The notes: generated by a model from the letters alone, not told the origin. DNA of 64,000 nt from Epichloe hybrida (GCA_019022495.1 JAFEKR010000025.1:434001-498000), one strand, 5' to 3'. Positions 1-12,807 are shown, counted from the first letter of the stretch. A program made the numbers and translations.

Positions 1-761
1 AAAAATCTGCTAAGGTATCTATTAGGGACTAGATTCCTTGCTATTATCTATAGGGGAGACCCTAAAGGTTTAGCTAGCAAAAGCCTAATAGGTTATTGTG
101 ATAGTGATTTTGCAGGGGATAAAAAGACCTTAAAATTAACCTATGCTTATCTATTTAAGCTAGCTGGCGGACCTATTAGCTGGAAATCAAAGAAAGCTAG
201 TATAATAGCTCTATTAACACTAGAAGCTAAAGCTAATGCTATCTACGAGACCTTCTAGGAGCTTTAGTGGCTTCAGGGCTTATTTAAGGAGCTAAAAACC
301 CCTATTTCTCCCCCTATCCAGATATATTGTGATAATTAAGGCGCTATAACTACTACTTATAACCCTGCTTTACATAGTCGTATAAAGCATATATTACTAA
401 AGTTTAACTATATTAGGCAATAGGTTTTAGAGGGTTTAGCTAAGATCGAATATCTAGATACGAAGTTAATGCCTGCAGATAGTCTTACGAAACCTCTTTC
501 TAGACCTCTTTATTAGGCTTTTATTAAGCTTTTAGGGCTTAATAATTATTAAACTAATAACTAATTCCCTTTAATAGGAAACTAAAAACAACGTCAAAAA
601 GGGAGCTATATTTAACAATAGCTAGGATTTCAAAAGGGGGTCTTTTATTTTTCCTGTTTTTCCCTTTTATCTGTTATTATTAAAAGTTGTTGTTTTTTAC
701 CCTATAGTCTCTTTTTGTACACTTCTAATTGCTTTTAAATGTAATTCTTTTGTAAAGGGGG
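1..761 (+). mobile_element. Copia-type retrotransposon (F), 3' end of pol, RIP-degraded
   Basis: This is the 3' part of a Ty1/Copia polyprotein. The translation shows the RNase H block, with GYCDSDFAGDKKT near base 90 and GGPISWKSKKASIIALLTLE near 165-235, then PADSLTKPLSRPLY near 475-515. Frame 1 is broken by TAG/TAA at positions where Gln or Trp is expected, as RIP produces. Reading ends near 551. A polypurine stretch (AAAGGGGG, about 754-761) directly precedes the LTR at 762 and fits the polypurine tract for plus-strand priming. The 5' part of the element lies outside the window. Confidence 0.85.
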
Positions 762-1585
762 TGTTAAAAATAAGACCTATTTTTAGCCTTTTTCTAGTTA
801 AAGAACCTTCTTATTACTAGCTTGCTTTGCAAGTCTGATAGCTGCACTGCAGCTGTCAACGGTCGCGAGGGCAGCTATCAATGGCTGCGTCACAGCTGTT
901 AACAGCTGCGACCGACCGTGTGGATAACTAATTAGTTAATTGCGTTATGGCTGCAAGTGTGGCTACAACCACACCACTAGTAATTAGGTAAGCTAGGGTA
1001 ACGTAAGCTAGGGTGACGTAAGCAGGTTACCCTACACATAACTTACCCTATAGCTATCTTTGACAACGATTTTCTCTTTATCTAGAGGTTATACAAAAGT
1101 TTCACATATAGCAAATTAAAGCTTAAAGATAGGGCTTTCTCTTTATGCAAGGTTATTTTTTAGACTAAAAGTTAGTGCATATAGGTTGCTAGCTAGTATG
1201 GTGGTGAGTCGATTTTTTGGTTTTTGCATACAAATGAATTTTGCGGAAAATCAAAAGTGGCCTATAAGACCCCGTTAGTGGCCCGGATTCACCGATATAG
1301 TTAGTAAGTCTATGAGAGGAAGAAGATCTTTTTAACTAGCTAGATAGCTAGTCCTCTTAACTAATAATAGCCGTATTGCCCGTACAACGTATCTAAAATC
1401 AATTCTATTGCTCTATAAGATATCATAAAAGTAATCTAAATTGAATTCTATTAGTTAATAACTGCCATAACCTTCCGTTGCGTTACGTTAATTGATTTAA
1501 CGTTGCAGCCCTATTAGTCCCCGACCGTAGAGCTTGCACCTGTACAGCTGTTGCCAGCTGGCAACTAGCTCCCTACATTTCAATA
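762..1585 (+). mobile_element. 3' LTR of Copia element F
   Basis: The 824-bp repeat starts TGTTAAAAAT and ends ATTTCAATA, which reads as a RIP-altered TG...CA end. A second copy lies at 53842-54672 and differs by scattered C/T and G/A changes plus a 7-bp indel near the 3' end. It follows a Copia RNase H and a polypurine tract, so it is the 3' LTR of element F. It contains an unusually GC-rich stretch at about 828-925 with repeated CAGCTG motifs. Gypsy element D1 resumes immediately after it, so F was inserted into D1. Confidence 0.85.
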
Positions 1586-2337
1586 AATATCTTTATGCTT
1601 ATAAATAGTAACTAGTATATAAAATTAGCATCCTACTAGTACCCTAGTATTTAAGGTAAAGGTAAGGGTATTTACTTCTACCTCTAGGAGTTTCCCTAGC
1701 CTTCTTACTAGTCTTTCTTTAGCTTATTATAATTATAAATAAAATACTTTATACTACTATAATTATAGTATTACTTTCTTCCTTATAGTCTATTATTATT
1801 TAAGTAAGTAGCTAGGGTCTTTTTCTTATTCTTATCCTTATCTCTTTAGTCCCTATTTAGCTAATACCCTTATAAGAAATTATATCTTTAGTATTAAGCT
1901 ACCTTATATAGGCCTTTCTCTTTTAAATTATTAGGCTTTTACTTATTCTTTAATATTACCTCCTAGAATTACTAGGTAATTTATATAATATTTTCTTATA
2001 TTAGCCTAGTAATATCTATATATAGGTTAATATAGTCTTATAAGTTAGGAAGTAACTTTAGAAAGAATATAAGAGTATAGGTTTTCTCTAGAGCTTATTC
2101 TAGGTATTTCTCTAGTAAATCTAAGTAAATACTAAACTTAATAAGACTCTAACCTTTCTTTTACTTTATATTCTCTAGTTATATAGCTATTTATATATTA
2201 TAGCTTATAGAGTCCTTAAGTAGTATAAGAGTTTATTCCTAGAACTTATCCTAGTTATTCTTAGGGTAATTATAGTTATTAGCTAGTTATTCTTTAATAT
2301 ATTAGTCCTATCTAGCCAGGAGCCTAATAGTTTATAT

Positions 2338-2820
2338 TGTGTGGCTAGGAATATGACCCCTAGAGACCTCTCTCTCGAGACCTCTAGCCCCTTTGACCTC
2401 GGATCTATCGGATTGTCGGATCAATTTAACCACATTGGATCCAGCCTAGCCCCTGACCCCCTAGCTAGATAAAAACCCTAGATTCCCTCCCTTTTAATAG
2501 AAAATTAACTCTCCCTTTGTTGCCTTTGGCTTGGATTGTTCAAATCGTGTTTTTACCTGTGTTTACCTAAGAAGATTATGGAATTATTTTGAGATTATCC
2601 GAGATTATCTAGCTGCCTAGCTAGGCTGCTTTTCTAGCTTTGATCCTCGCGATGGATCGCAAATATCGCAGACCTAGATCCCGATATCTAGGTTCAATTG
2701 CTGATATCGTTGAATTCGTCAATACCGTCAATATCATCATTTTCGTCATCTTCGTTAGCATTATCGTCATCGTCAAATCCCTCTTTTCCGTTGTTTTGGG
2801 GTGGTTGTTTTGCCCCGACA
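2338..2820. mobile_element. Probable solo LTR (TGTGTGGC...CCCCGACA) inside D1
   Basis: This 483-bp segment interrupts D1, whose uninterrupted sequence can be seen in D2 near 56195-56215. It starts TGTGTGGCTAGG and ends TTGCCCCGACA, TG...CA as in LTRs. It is flanked by TATAT on both sides, but the target is itself a TA repeat, so the duplication cannot be placed exactly. It has far higher GC than its host and no strong TpA excess, so it probably arrived later or escaped RIP. Near 2690-2790 there is a degenerate CGTCA-rich simple repeat. No related internal region is present in the window. Confidence 0.6.
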
Positions 2821-3318
2821 AAATATATATATAATTAAGTATAAAGAGAATTTTCTAGTTATTATAATAGTACTTCTTCTTTACCCCCTTAAAGGTATAG
2901 TTAAGGTTATTTAGCTATATTTTATACTTCTATAGGTTTATAAGGTATTAGAGTTTTATAATATTTTAAACCTTAATCTCTTAGCTACTAAGACTTAAGG
3001 ATATACTATTCTTTTAGCCTCTTTTTACTAGCTTCTCCTTTTTATAAAGTTATATTAAGTTAGTAAGCTTTTATTCTTATTTTTATAGTTTCTTAAGTTA
3101 CTTAAGCTAGGTAATTTACTTTTTAACTACTATCTTTTTAGCCTTTATAATAGAAAATTTAGCCTTAGATAGGGTTTTTATAAAATATAGTATATTACTA
3201 GCTATAGGAATTACTCTTATTTAGTAAGTCCTAAGAAATATATAGTATTACTCTAGTAAATTAAGTAATTCTCTCTCTTATATTACTCTTAGGTAGCTAG
3301 TAGGAGAAGCTTTAGAAT

Positions 3319-3515
3319 TATAAGAATAAAGGGATAGCTAGGTAAGAGATATAAGGGCGCTTATATATTAACTAAAGCTTACTAGGTTTAAGTGTGTTAT
3401 ATAGTAAGTTACTAGCTTATAGCTAGTAACTTGCTAGTGTTACGTGAACCTAGCCCTAGGGCGTGGTGCGCCCGCCTAGTGGTGCGCTAGTGTTGTGAGT
3501 GAGGCCTCATAATTG
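3319..3515 (-). repeat. 5' LTR of Gypsy element D1
   Basis: About 200 bp, the reverse complement of the LTRs at 16741-16945 and 55520-55723. It carries the family's conserved hairpin (3406-3432) and the GC-rich segment with CCCTAGGGCGTGG. The outer boundary near 3515 is approximate because the expected terminal TG is not preserved. Confidence 0.65.
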
Positions 3516-3672
3516 GCCACAGCCAATGACCCCAAAAAAAATTAAAAATCAATTATCCTCTTACTTATAGTTAGGCTACTTATAGCTAGGCTTTTAAATA
3601 GCTTTTACTAGCTAGTATATAATTACTTACTAGATAATAGCTTTTATTATAATAATAATAATAATTAATAGT
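3516..3672. other. AT-rich spacer
   Basis: This short stretch between the D1 LTR and the inverted repeat holds an oligo-A run at 3534-3541 and an ATA/ATT simple repeat near 3648-3668. I see no coding signal or repeat copy here. Confidence 0.4.
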
Positions 3673-4032
3673 TTACTGTTGGAACAAGCATGATATTAAC
3701 AGGGCTGCGCGCCTCTAATTAGCTAGGCGCGTTGCATCGCGGACCCACATATCTAGCCTAACCACGCTAAGGTTAGCGTTAGCATATGTGGCCTCTTTGC
3801 TAATAACCCTAATTAAGGCCCCTTTTTCTATAATAAATAGCATACTCTCTTTGCTTTTATTTAATCTCTCTTTTATTTGCTTTAATAAACTAGAATATAT
3901 AATAATTACATACACTTTAGTTTACCTTAAAAACCCTATTATAGGTTACTAGTATCCTATAGATCCTATACTAATTAGTAGCTATCTTTATAAATACTAT
4001 AGATTAGTAAGGCTTATAGAAGAGATATTAGT

Positions 4033-4362
4033 TGTTAAAATATATAAGGCTTTGTAATCCTAGGTTTAGTCGGATCGGTCCACTCTTTTGATTTTAACTA
4101 GTTATAAGCCCGGTAGCGCAGTGGTTATAGCTCACTGTAGCATACACGCCTACCATAGTGGAGCACTGCTCTGCAAGGCAAGGTTATGGGTTCGAACCTT
4201 GCTGAAAAAGAAAAAAAAAAACAACTAAAGAAATTCAATTGCTAGTATAAGCCTAACCTCCAATAGGGCACCTGGATATACAATTCCAGGGGGAGTGTTA
4301 AAATATATAAGGCTTTGTAATCCTAGGTTTAGTCGGATCGGTCCACTCTTTTGATTTCAACA
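4033..4362 (+). mobile_element. TRIM: miniature LTR retrotransposon with tRNA-like interior
   Basis: Two 67-bp direct repeats, 4033-4099 and 4296-4362, match at 65 of 67 positions. The 3' copy starts TGTTAAAA and ends TTTCAACA, a perfect inverted terminal pair. The 3' repeat is preceded by the purine tract CAGGGGGAG, a normal position for a polypurine tract. The 330-bp whole is flanked by the 5-bp duplication TTAGT (4028-4032 and 4363-4367). It has no coding capacity, so any movement would need proteins from another LTR element. A priming site could not be matched to a tRNA 3' end. The interior holds pol III-like boxes, listed separately. Confidence 0.8.
4108..4224 (+). other. tRNA-like module with A-box, B-box and A-rich tail inside the TRIM
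   Basis: TAGCGCAGTGG (4114-4124) fits the A-box consensus of tRNA genes and GGTTCGAACC (4189-4198) fits the B-box. The boxes start about 75 bp apart, wider than in an intronless tRNA. The ends do not form an acceptor stem. An A-rich run follows at 4204-4224. This looks like the head of a tRNA-derived SINE rather than a working tRNA gene. Whether pol III transcribes it is unknown. Confidence 0.6.
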
Positions 4363-4744
4363 TTAGTGTTATACACTTACCTTATAAAAGAGAAAGGTTA
4401 CTATAGGATTTACAGGATACTAGTGACCTACGCGTAGGGTTTTTAGGGTAAACTAAAGTGTACGTAATTATTATATATTCTAGTTTATTTAAGCAAGTAA
4501 AAGAGGGATTAAATAAAAGCAAAGAGGGTGTGCTATTTATTATAGGAAAAGGGGCCTTAATTAGGGTTATTAGTAAAGAGGCCACATATGCTAACGCTAA
4601 CCGCGGCATAGTTAGGCTAGATATATAGGTTTGTAATGCAACGTGCCTAGCTAATTAGAGGCGCGTAGCCTTATTAATATTATGCTTATTCTAATACTAG
4701 AAACTCTCTCTTTTTAATATAACTATTAACATATAATATTAATA

Positions 4745-6319
4745 AGATAATTAAAAAAAATTAAGGAATAAGTAAGATTGAATAATTATAAATAATATTA
4801 TAAGAAAAGAGTAAGGGAAAGGGGCATAATAAAAGATAATATTTAATCTATAAGCCTATATAAGGATAAGTAAGCCTAATCTTAATACCTTTAATCTTAT
4901 TATATTAATATAAGAGCTATAATTACATAACCTATCCTTTTATTCTAATAATTACTTTATTACTTATAATAAATCTCTTAAATACCTTATTTAGCAATAT
5001 GTTTATAAATATATTAGTAAGGTTATTACTCCTATTAATCTATCTAATCTCACAGATCTCCTATTGCTTATATAATTAATAAAAAGCTATAATATTAATT
5101 ATAAGGCACTTCTCTTTTATAGTACTAAGCTTAATAAGGTATTTATATAAAGAGTATAAATTAGTATAAATAATAATAGGAATTATAGGGAGGTTTAATT
5201 AATAAGTAATTAACCTAAGCATTATTAAGACTACATAAGCTATATTAGCACTAGTAACTATACTATAGATCTTAGAGGTAAGTATACTTCTTATAACTCT
5301 CTTACTCTTAGTAAAGCTATAGTGTATAATATTACCTTAGATTATAAAGGTGCCTTCCTTTTAGACTTTACTAGCTAGGATAAGCACATAGCCTAGTTAG
5401 GAAGTAAGGTCTTAGTTATTAGTAAATAATTTATTTATAAATACAAAAAGCTTTAACTTCTTAAGATTAAATAGTATAAACCTTAATCCTTAGTCTAAAT
5501 TATTAATTTACTATTAAATTTATTAGTTTAGGTTCTTTATATCTTAAGATAATAGGTCTTAGTGTTATATAGTAATAGAGAGGTTAAAATAGGCTTTAGG
5601 CTAGTAAATTAAGGTAATATACATGCCTTAAGCTTATTATTCTATATATGCTTATTTTAAATTAGTTAGTAAGATTAATTAAAGCTTTTCACTCTAGCCT
5701 TTTTACCTTAGTGTAATTATATTATTTTTAAGAGTAGTAATACTACTATTAAAGGTTAGTAAGTTTCCTATAGAAAGGATTTACTTTAGTTTAGTAGTAA
5801 AAGAAGTGGCTTTTAATTAATTTTTCTCTTATTAAGAGAACTTATAGTTAGATAGTCTAATTATATTATTAGTCTATATCCCTATATATATAAAGATTAG
5901 GTTTTCCTTTATTATTACAAATAGGTATAGGTTAAATATAGAGGTTATTATCTAGAGTATTTCTCTATAGTAATAATAATATATTACTTACTAATAGGTG
6001 CTAGCTTCTATAATACTATATAGAGGCTTAATTACTTATATTATTATACCTATAGGGTATAGGTAATGGATTTAGATAGGGATTTAGGCTAGAATTATAT
6101 AACTAAGAAGCGTTTATACTTACATATAGGCCTATATAATATTATAAAGCTAGAGGATAAGGCCTAGTAATAATAACATAAGTATTATTATAAGGATTAA
6201 TCGCTAGCTAGCTTATTAGATTATTAGGGCCTATGTAAGGATTACTAGCTTCTCTTTATTACTATAACCTTAGATTACAAGTCTTAACTTCTTATATAGA
6301 TTTGTTATCTTACCCTTTA
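4745..6319 (-). mobile_element. Copia-type remnant H, RNase H / RT end, minus strand
   Basis: This is diverged but recognisably related to the RNase H and 3' RT part of element A: compare 5020-5330 here with 6870-7190. It is heavily RIP-altered, with no open frame. Element A is inserted at 6320, after CTTTA, and H resumes at 13075. The left limit is approximate, and no LTR for H could be defined. Confidence 0.65.
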
Positions 6320-6586
6320 TGTTAGTTACACCAAGGTCCTGCGCAGGTATAAGGGTAATCCCATATGATTGAAGTCAATGATAGTTAATTAAATTAGCTA
6401 GGAAGGAAAGAGAGAGAAGAGAGAGAAGGTCTAAATGCTAGGAAAGTGAGCGAAACCTTTATATAGGGCAAAAGGGGGGGGTGGCGAATTAATGCAGCCA
6501 ATCGCATTGCATATATTACGCTAGACTTATAATTCGGTCTGGTCTTTGGCTATAATTAAACCAATGAAAATCCAAAGGAATTAACA
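6320..6586 (-). repeat. LTR of element A (left, 3' LTR)
   Basis: On the plus strand it starts TGTTAGTTACACC and ends GGAATTAACA. It is 267 bp, the same length as the right LTR at 12808-13074. A purine-rich stretch on the minus strand (AAAGGAAAAAGAGAGA, complement of about 6590-6610) lies just inside and is the likely polypurine tract. Confidence 0.9.
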
Positions 6587-9500
6587 CTAGTAGTCTCTCT
6601 TTTTCCTTTGTAGCTAAAGAGCTTAAAAACGTAATAAAAAGCAAATTAAAGGAAAGTGTATATAAGTGAATCCCTTAATAGGAATTCGCTACTCTAATTA
6701 GCTATTATAGCATTAGTTAATTAAATTAATCTATTAGTCCTTGCCTAAGCTCCTGTCTCCTAATATTAAAGGTCTCTTTACCTATCCTTTAACATAAATT
6801 GTTAATTCATTTAAATTAATTAAAGAGGAAAGTAATGAATTTAGTAATGCTTTTATTATTATATTTGCTAGATTGTTGTTACTATTAATCTACCTAACTT
6901 TGTAGATCTCGTGCCTCTTATATAATTAATAAAGAGCTATAATATTAATTATTAGTCTTTTCTCCTTTATGGTTCCTAGCTTTATAAGATATTTATATAA
7001 TAAAAAAGAATTAGTATAGAGAATCGTAGGAATTTAAGGTATCTTTAATTAATCCGTGATCTAATATAAAGTTATAGCAATTGCGTAAGCAATGTCTACG
7101 CCTTAAACTATACTATATAACTTAAAGGTAAGCGCGCTATAAGTAACTCTCTTGCTCTTTATTACGCTATATATAATAATATTACCTTTTATAATAAAGG
7201 TATTATTATCTTGCATTATCTTATTACTAATTGTAATTACGTATCTAATCTATGAACTTAAATCCTTATTATTAGTAAGCAATCTATTTATAAACATAAA
7301 GAGCTTCGCTTTCTTAAGAACTAAAGAAATATATTATAGTCTATATTATTAATTCTTAATTTACTACTTAAGGCGTTTATTAAGGTATGTAATATCTTTC
7401 TTAGAGGGTTCTTAGTATTAAGCTATAATTAATAGGTTATAGGAAGCTTCTAGTTAATATATAGTTATAATATAGCTTCCTTAGGCTTATTATTCTATAT
7501 AGTCTTGCTTTACTATTAGGGATTAAGGATTAACTTCCTTAATCTTCTAACTCTAGCCTTTCTAGGTTAATATTAGCAAGTTATTAGTGTTTTAGGTTAA
7601 GATATAACCATTAAAGATAAGGGGATTCTTAGCGGTTAATTATTGCTTTTCTTTAGCTATAAAATTAGCCTTCTAGAGCTCTTTCTCTTCTTTTTAGAAG
7701 AAATTATTATTACTTAGGCCTAATATATTATTAGTTTGTATTTTAATAATACTAAAGAGATTCCTATTATTTAGGGCTATAATTAATAAGTAAGGATTGT
7801 AGGTTAAGGTTATTATATTAAGGTTATCCCTATGGTAATAGAAGTACGTTGCTTACTAGTAGGTTCTAGCCTTTATAATCCTATAAAGAGGTCTAATTAA
7901 TTTAATTATAGTTCCTTCTAGAAAGAGATATGTAATTTGCTTTAGCAATCTCATAATAATTAGCCTTGTTAGTACTATATGCGATTAAGTATAGGCTTAT
8001 GTGATATTACGAATCTAAAGGTAAATGCCTTTTCTTCTTAATAATAGAGTAATAGCTATAATAAGTTATTAGCTTACTTATTAAATTATTAGTGATTACG
8101 TTGGGATAAATTCCTTTCCTTTATTATTATAGCCTTATATAATAAGGCGGGATTTCTCGTATAGCAAGTCTATTCCTTTGCCTTTAATCTCTCTAACTAT
8201 ACAAGAATCAAAGATTCTATAACCTCTATGCTTTGCTAGGTTATACTTAACGAATTTAAATATATTACAAGCTTGTAAAGCGTTAATCTTAGCTTAATTA
8301 GATTACTTAAAGGGTTTTCCTAGGATTATAATCTTCCCTTCTTAGTAAAGTTAAAGAGTAAGGTTTTAATTAGCCTTTTCCTTTACTATAAGGAATACTA
8401 TATTTAGTATCCCTCTAGCTATAGCTTCTTAAATAAAGGCCTTCTCCTAATCTTTATTTATAAGTATATAAAGCTAAATTAGGCTAATATTCTTCTTAGG
8501 GCTATAAGGTTTTCTTTTCCTTACTTTTATTCCTTTAGGGTAAGGTAGTAAGTCTTTAACTTAATAGCTTCCCTTTAGGGCTTTCTAGGCTTTATAAGCC
8601 TTTTCTTTAGACTCTTTTACGCTTATAAATTAGACTATAAAGGCCTTTCTTAGTCTCCCTTATTTTCTCTTAGCTAGTGCCTATAGCTCTTTACCTTTTT
8701 CTATTAGGGAATCTCTTTTAGTAGTAGTAGTTAGTTATATAGTTACTTCTTTCTCTATATTATTAGGCTTTATCTCCTACTACTCTAGTCTCTTTATAAT
8801 ATATAAGTCTTTATAGTAAGGCTTTACTACTATAAAGCAAAACTTTACTAGGCTATAAAGTATATTAACTATATAGGTCTCTTTATTAGTAGTAAGTAGC
8901 TTATAAGGGCTATACTAGCTACCCTTCTTTCTTTATATATATATATTAGCCTATAGGGGTAGCTAATATATAGGTGCTATATTAGGGCTATTCTAGACTT
9001 TAAGGGTATTATAAACTTACTATAAAGCTAGATAGTAGTGGACTTTATTAGTAGCTTTATGAATTACTTTAGTATATTAAATAATAAAGACACTTAGTAG
9101 TAACTTATCTATTATTTATAAGTAGCCTCTAAAGACTAGGAAGGTTAGGATAATACTATTTAGGCTTATAAAGTTATTAATTACTTTAATAGCTATTTAA
9201 AGATATTACTTTAGTATAAGTTCTATCCTAATTAAGTCTATAATAATATTATAAGCTTAGCATAAAGGTTTATAATATCTCTTAACCTTTCTAATACTAT
9301 TATAGGCTTTAATTAGTATTTTATTAGTCTTAATTAATATTAGTTAAGTATAGTGCTTAAACTTAGTAAAAGTGAAGTTATTACTAGCGTTATATATAAT
9401 CTATTCTAGAGGTCCAAGATAAGTATTAATCTAATATTCGCGGATAGCGTCCTAGATATCTTAAGCTTTCTACTTCCTTAGATTAGGGAATTAGGCTACT

Positions 9501-12500
9501 AAGAATAATATTGCTAAATTAATAATATAAAGCACTAGTTAGCTATTAATTTACATGACATCAACGATAATCTTATAGTTAAATTCATGGTTATCTTTAA
9601 TTATAAACTTCAATTAACTAGGGGCCTTTCTATATGTTTAGTAATAGTAGTAGACTTTAGTTAATTCCTTAATTACCTAGCGTTTAACTTTATAATTAGC
9701 TTAGTAAAGGATCTTTATAAGTTATTAAATAGAAGGGTAACTAAGTTAATAATGTAATTAATGGATATCTCCTTCTAAAAGGTAAAAGGCAACTATTTCT
9801 CTTACCTCTAGTAACTACTAAGGATAGCCTTATTATTACATAATAGGTATAGTCTTATTACCTTAGATAAGTATATTAGCAAGGTTATTAATCTTAACTT
9901 ATATCTTATCTATATTAGTAATTAAGAAGAGAAAGGGGGTAGCTATATTAAGGATATAAAATTTAAGCTCTCTAAGTTTTATAGGTATATAAAGGATTTC
10001 TCTTATAACTACTAATCTAGCGCTAAATATAATAATTTAGGGTTTATAAGGGGTTACCTTTAATAAAGGTATTAATCTTAATAAAGCCTTTACTTATACC
10101 TCTCCTATAGTTAACTTTCCTATAGTACTAGTATTAGGTATAATCCCTCTAAAAACCTCTTTAGAATAGTATTCTTTAGAGATATAGCAAATTAAGCCTT
10201 TATTACACTCTTATAGCTTATAAAGCTCTTACCTAAGGAATACATATTAGAAGGCTTAATTATTTAGGGTTATAAGGATATTAATATTAGTAGCGTTATA
10301 GTTAGTTTATAATCTAGAGTAAAAGAATTATATAATACTTAGGCATGCTATTAATAGTAGCTCCTCTATATTATTATTATTATCTTTAGCTTCTATGTAG
10401 GCCGAAAGATATAATTCCTAATTCTAACCTAAGCCTTTATTAGGCTTATTATTATTCTACCCTTTATAGGAGGCAAGGAATACCTAGAATCTTTTCTCTA
10501 AAGGGGGTATATAATATATTTTACTAGCCTACTAATAGTTCTTTTCCTTTTAATATTCTTTAGTAAAGTAATTAGAGAACTAGTAGCTACTCTTACTATA
10601 TATAAAGTAACACTTAGTGCTTAGCCTAGGGCTCCGTCCGTAATAGCTTTCTCTGCTATAGGGGGATAATTACTATTTATACTAATAATTAGTAAACATA
10701 GCCTCTAGAGGGTCTCCTTATTAGTACTAAAGGTATTAGGAGGACCTCTTATTTAATTCCATAATAGTAATTACCTTATAGAGGTCTCTAGCAAGACTTT
10801 TAAAGCCTAGGGAGTATATATATTTTACTATCTAATATTTAGGCATACTAGCTATAGTATTTAAGGCCTACTTATAAAGCTTAGTATTTACTATTTTAGT
10901 AGGGTATAGTCCTTTATAAATTTTCTTAAGGGTTAATAATATAATCTTAAGGTAATTAAGCTTACTTTTATTAGGGTTCTTCTTAATTATATTCTTTAAT
11001 ATTATACTACTCTATTAGTAGTAATAGAATTACTAGTTACTTTCTGTCTTAAAGTATTAATAAATACAGGTAATTATCTCTTTATAGAAATAGTTATTCC
11101 TAAAGAGGTAATTAAGAAAGTATTATTTAGCATTACCTATTAATATAATAGGGAAAGCCTTCTAATAATATATTTAAGAAAGGTTAATTCTATTACACTT
11201 ATTTTTAAAGAGCGTAATCTTAAGCGTTAAGAAGTTATATAGCTTCCTACTATAGTAGTTACTATCCTTATATATCTTTATAAGCTCCGAGATTTTCTTT
11301 ATAATTTGATCTTCAGAGGCGAATTACTATAAAGGCATATTTTATTATAAATAATAGTCCCTTAGTTATTATTAATAATAATTATTAGGATAAAGCTATT
11401 AATTTAATAGTAATTATTATAGGGGCTCTTATAAAGGTTTACATAGTCTTTAGGGTTAAGAAAGGTGGATTTCTAGGGTAAGTTATTAGGGCTATTAATA
11501 TTAAGGCTCTAGGGGTTTGGAAGATTATAGTCTCTCTTATAATCTCTCCTATAACTAAAGAGGCATTAAAGTTTAATAAAGCACTTCTTTAAGGGATGCT
11601 AGGATTAAATATCCTAGGCCTTACTTAACAAGAACGCTATGATCTTATAAAGAATTACGTAATTCTCTAATAACTTCCTTTATAGCCCTTTTAACGGTAT
11701 CTTTAGACTAGCCTTTAAAGTCTTCTTAGAATAATTCCTATAGGTTATTATCTCTCTAACCTGAATATTTACTAAGGTTAATAAATCTTATAATCTAGTT
11801 ATTAAGCTTAAGCTATATAGTAGTCTCTAGATCTAGCTTAATAAATTCTTTCTAATTACTAGAGAAGTTATAAGTAAGCTATTAAAGGCATAAGGGTAAC
11901 TTATACTCTTAGGGTCTTTTAGGGGTAATAGTTAAAGCCTTACTATTACTAGTAGCCTTTACTCTTATAGAAGGTCTAGATTCCTTTACTATCTTTAACT
12001 ATAAAAGGAATATTACTAATTTATTATTTTTACTACTAATTAAGCTCCTATATTTACCTATTACTATTATAAGGTTTTTCTTTTATACTTTAGGAGTATT
12101 GTTACTTTAATAAAATTAGAAGATTATAAAAATAGGAAAAACAAAAGAAAAAGTAGTAAAAGTAGTAAAAGTAATAATAAGAATAAATTAATAAAGATAA
12201 AGAAAGTAATAGAAGTTCTAAAAGTAACTAGAAGATAATAGGAAAAGTAATAAGGGAATAATAGGAATTACTACTTCTTGTTTTTTATAAAAAGAAGGGA
12301 AGGAGATAATCTCTCTCTTTTACTAATAAGTATAGGGCAAATAGCACTAAGAGTAAAAGGGGGCAAAAACAAGTAGTAAATACTTATAGGGAGAGATTAA
12401 AGGTTTGTTAGAAGGTAATATATTAAAGGGAATTTATAAGTATATTAGCTAGCTTAGCTAAGGTTATTTAACGTTAGGTTTGAAATAAATACCTTATAGT

Positions 12501-12807
12501 AATAGATTTAGTTAGTTAGTTAGTTTTCTCGTAATAGACAATAAAATCAATAATTAATAATAATATCCTAGATAGATATAACAAAGTTATATCCCTTAGC
12601 CTAAGGGTTAATAGATTAATTCCTTAGAAGCCTAATAAGCTTATAACTAGAATTCTAGTCTCTTCCTTTAGCACACTTATATAGTTATACCTCTTTACTA
12701 TAATAACTATTATAGTATAATAAAGGGTAGTAGTAGTAATATCTATAGAAATGTCTCTTCTTATAATACCTAGCTTATCTATAGTTATAAAGTCAACTAC
12801 TAATTAG

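Larger units (their letters stand above)
1586..3515 (-). mobile_element. Gypsy element D1: 5' LTR and gag part, minus strand, RIP-degraded
   Basis: Read on the minus strand this matches the 5' LTR and following gag-like region of D2 (55520-56960) over its whole length. For example 2830-3060 is the reverse complement of about 55990-56180. The element is cut at 1586 by Copia element F and is also interrupted by a solo LTR at 2338-2820. No frame is open for more than a few dozen codons. The gag assignment rests on position between a Gypsy LTR and, in D2, a reverse transcriptase. Confidence 0.7.
3673..4705. repeat. Large inverted repeat (two head-to-head repeat copies)
   Basis: The arms, about 3673-3990 and about 4405-4705, are inverted copies of one another. 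The left arm starts TGTTGGAACAAGCATGATAT and the right arm ends as its reverse complement with RIP-type changes. The TRIM at 4033-4362 sits in the spacer between them; without it the loop would be only about 110 bp. Each arm could be an LTR, since the ends read TG... outward, or the whole could be a foldback element. The arms contain a short open frame (66 codons in the left arm) that I do not recognise. No convincing flanking duplication was found. Confidence 0.65.

Noticed and set aside
2621..2834. Two overlapping frames of 64-66 codons
   Set aside because: They come from a simple CGTCA-like repeat within a solo LTR and run into the flanking TA repeat.
4108..4205. Functional tRNA gene
   Set aside because: The A- and B-boxes are good, but the ends do not form an acceptor stem, the box spacing is too wide and the T-stem pairs poorly. 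It is inside a TRIM, so it is called a tRNA-like module.
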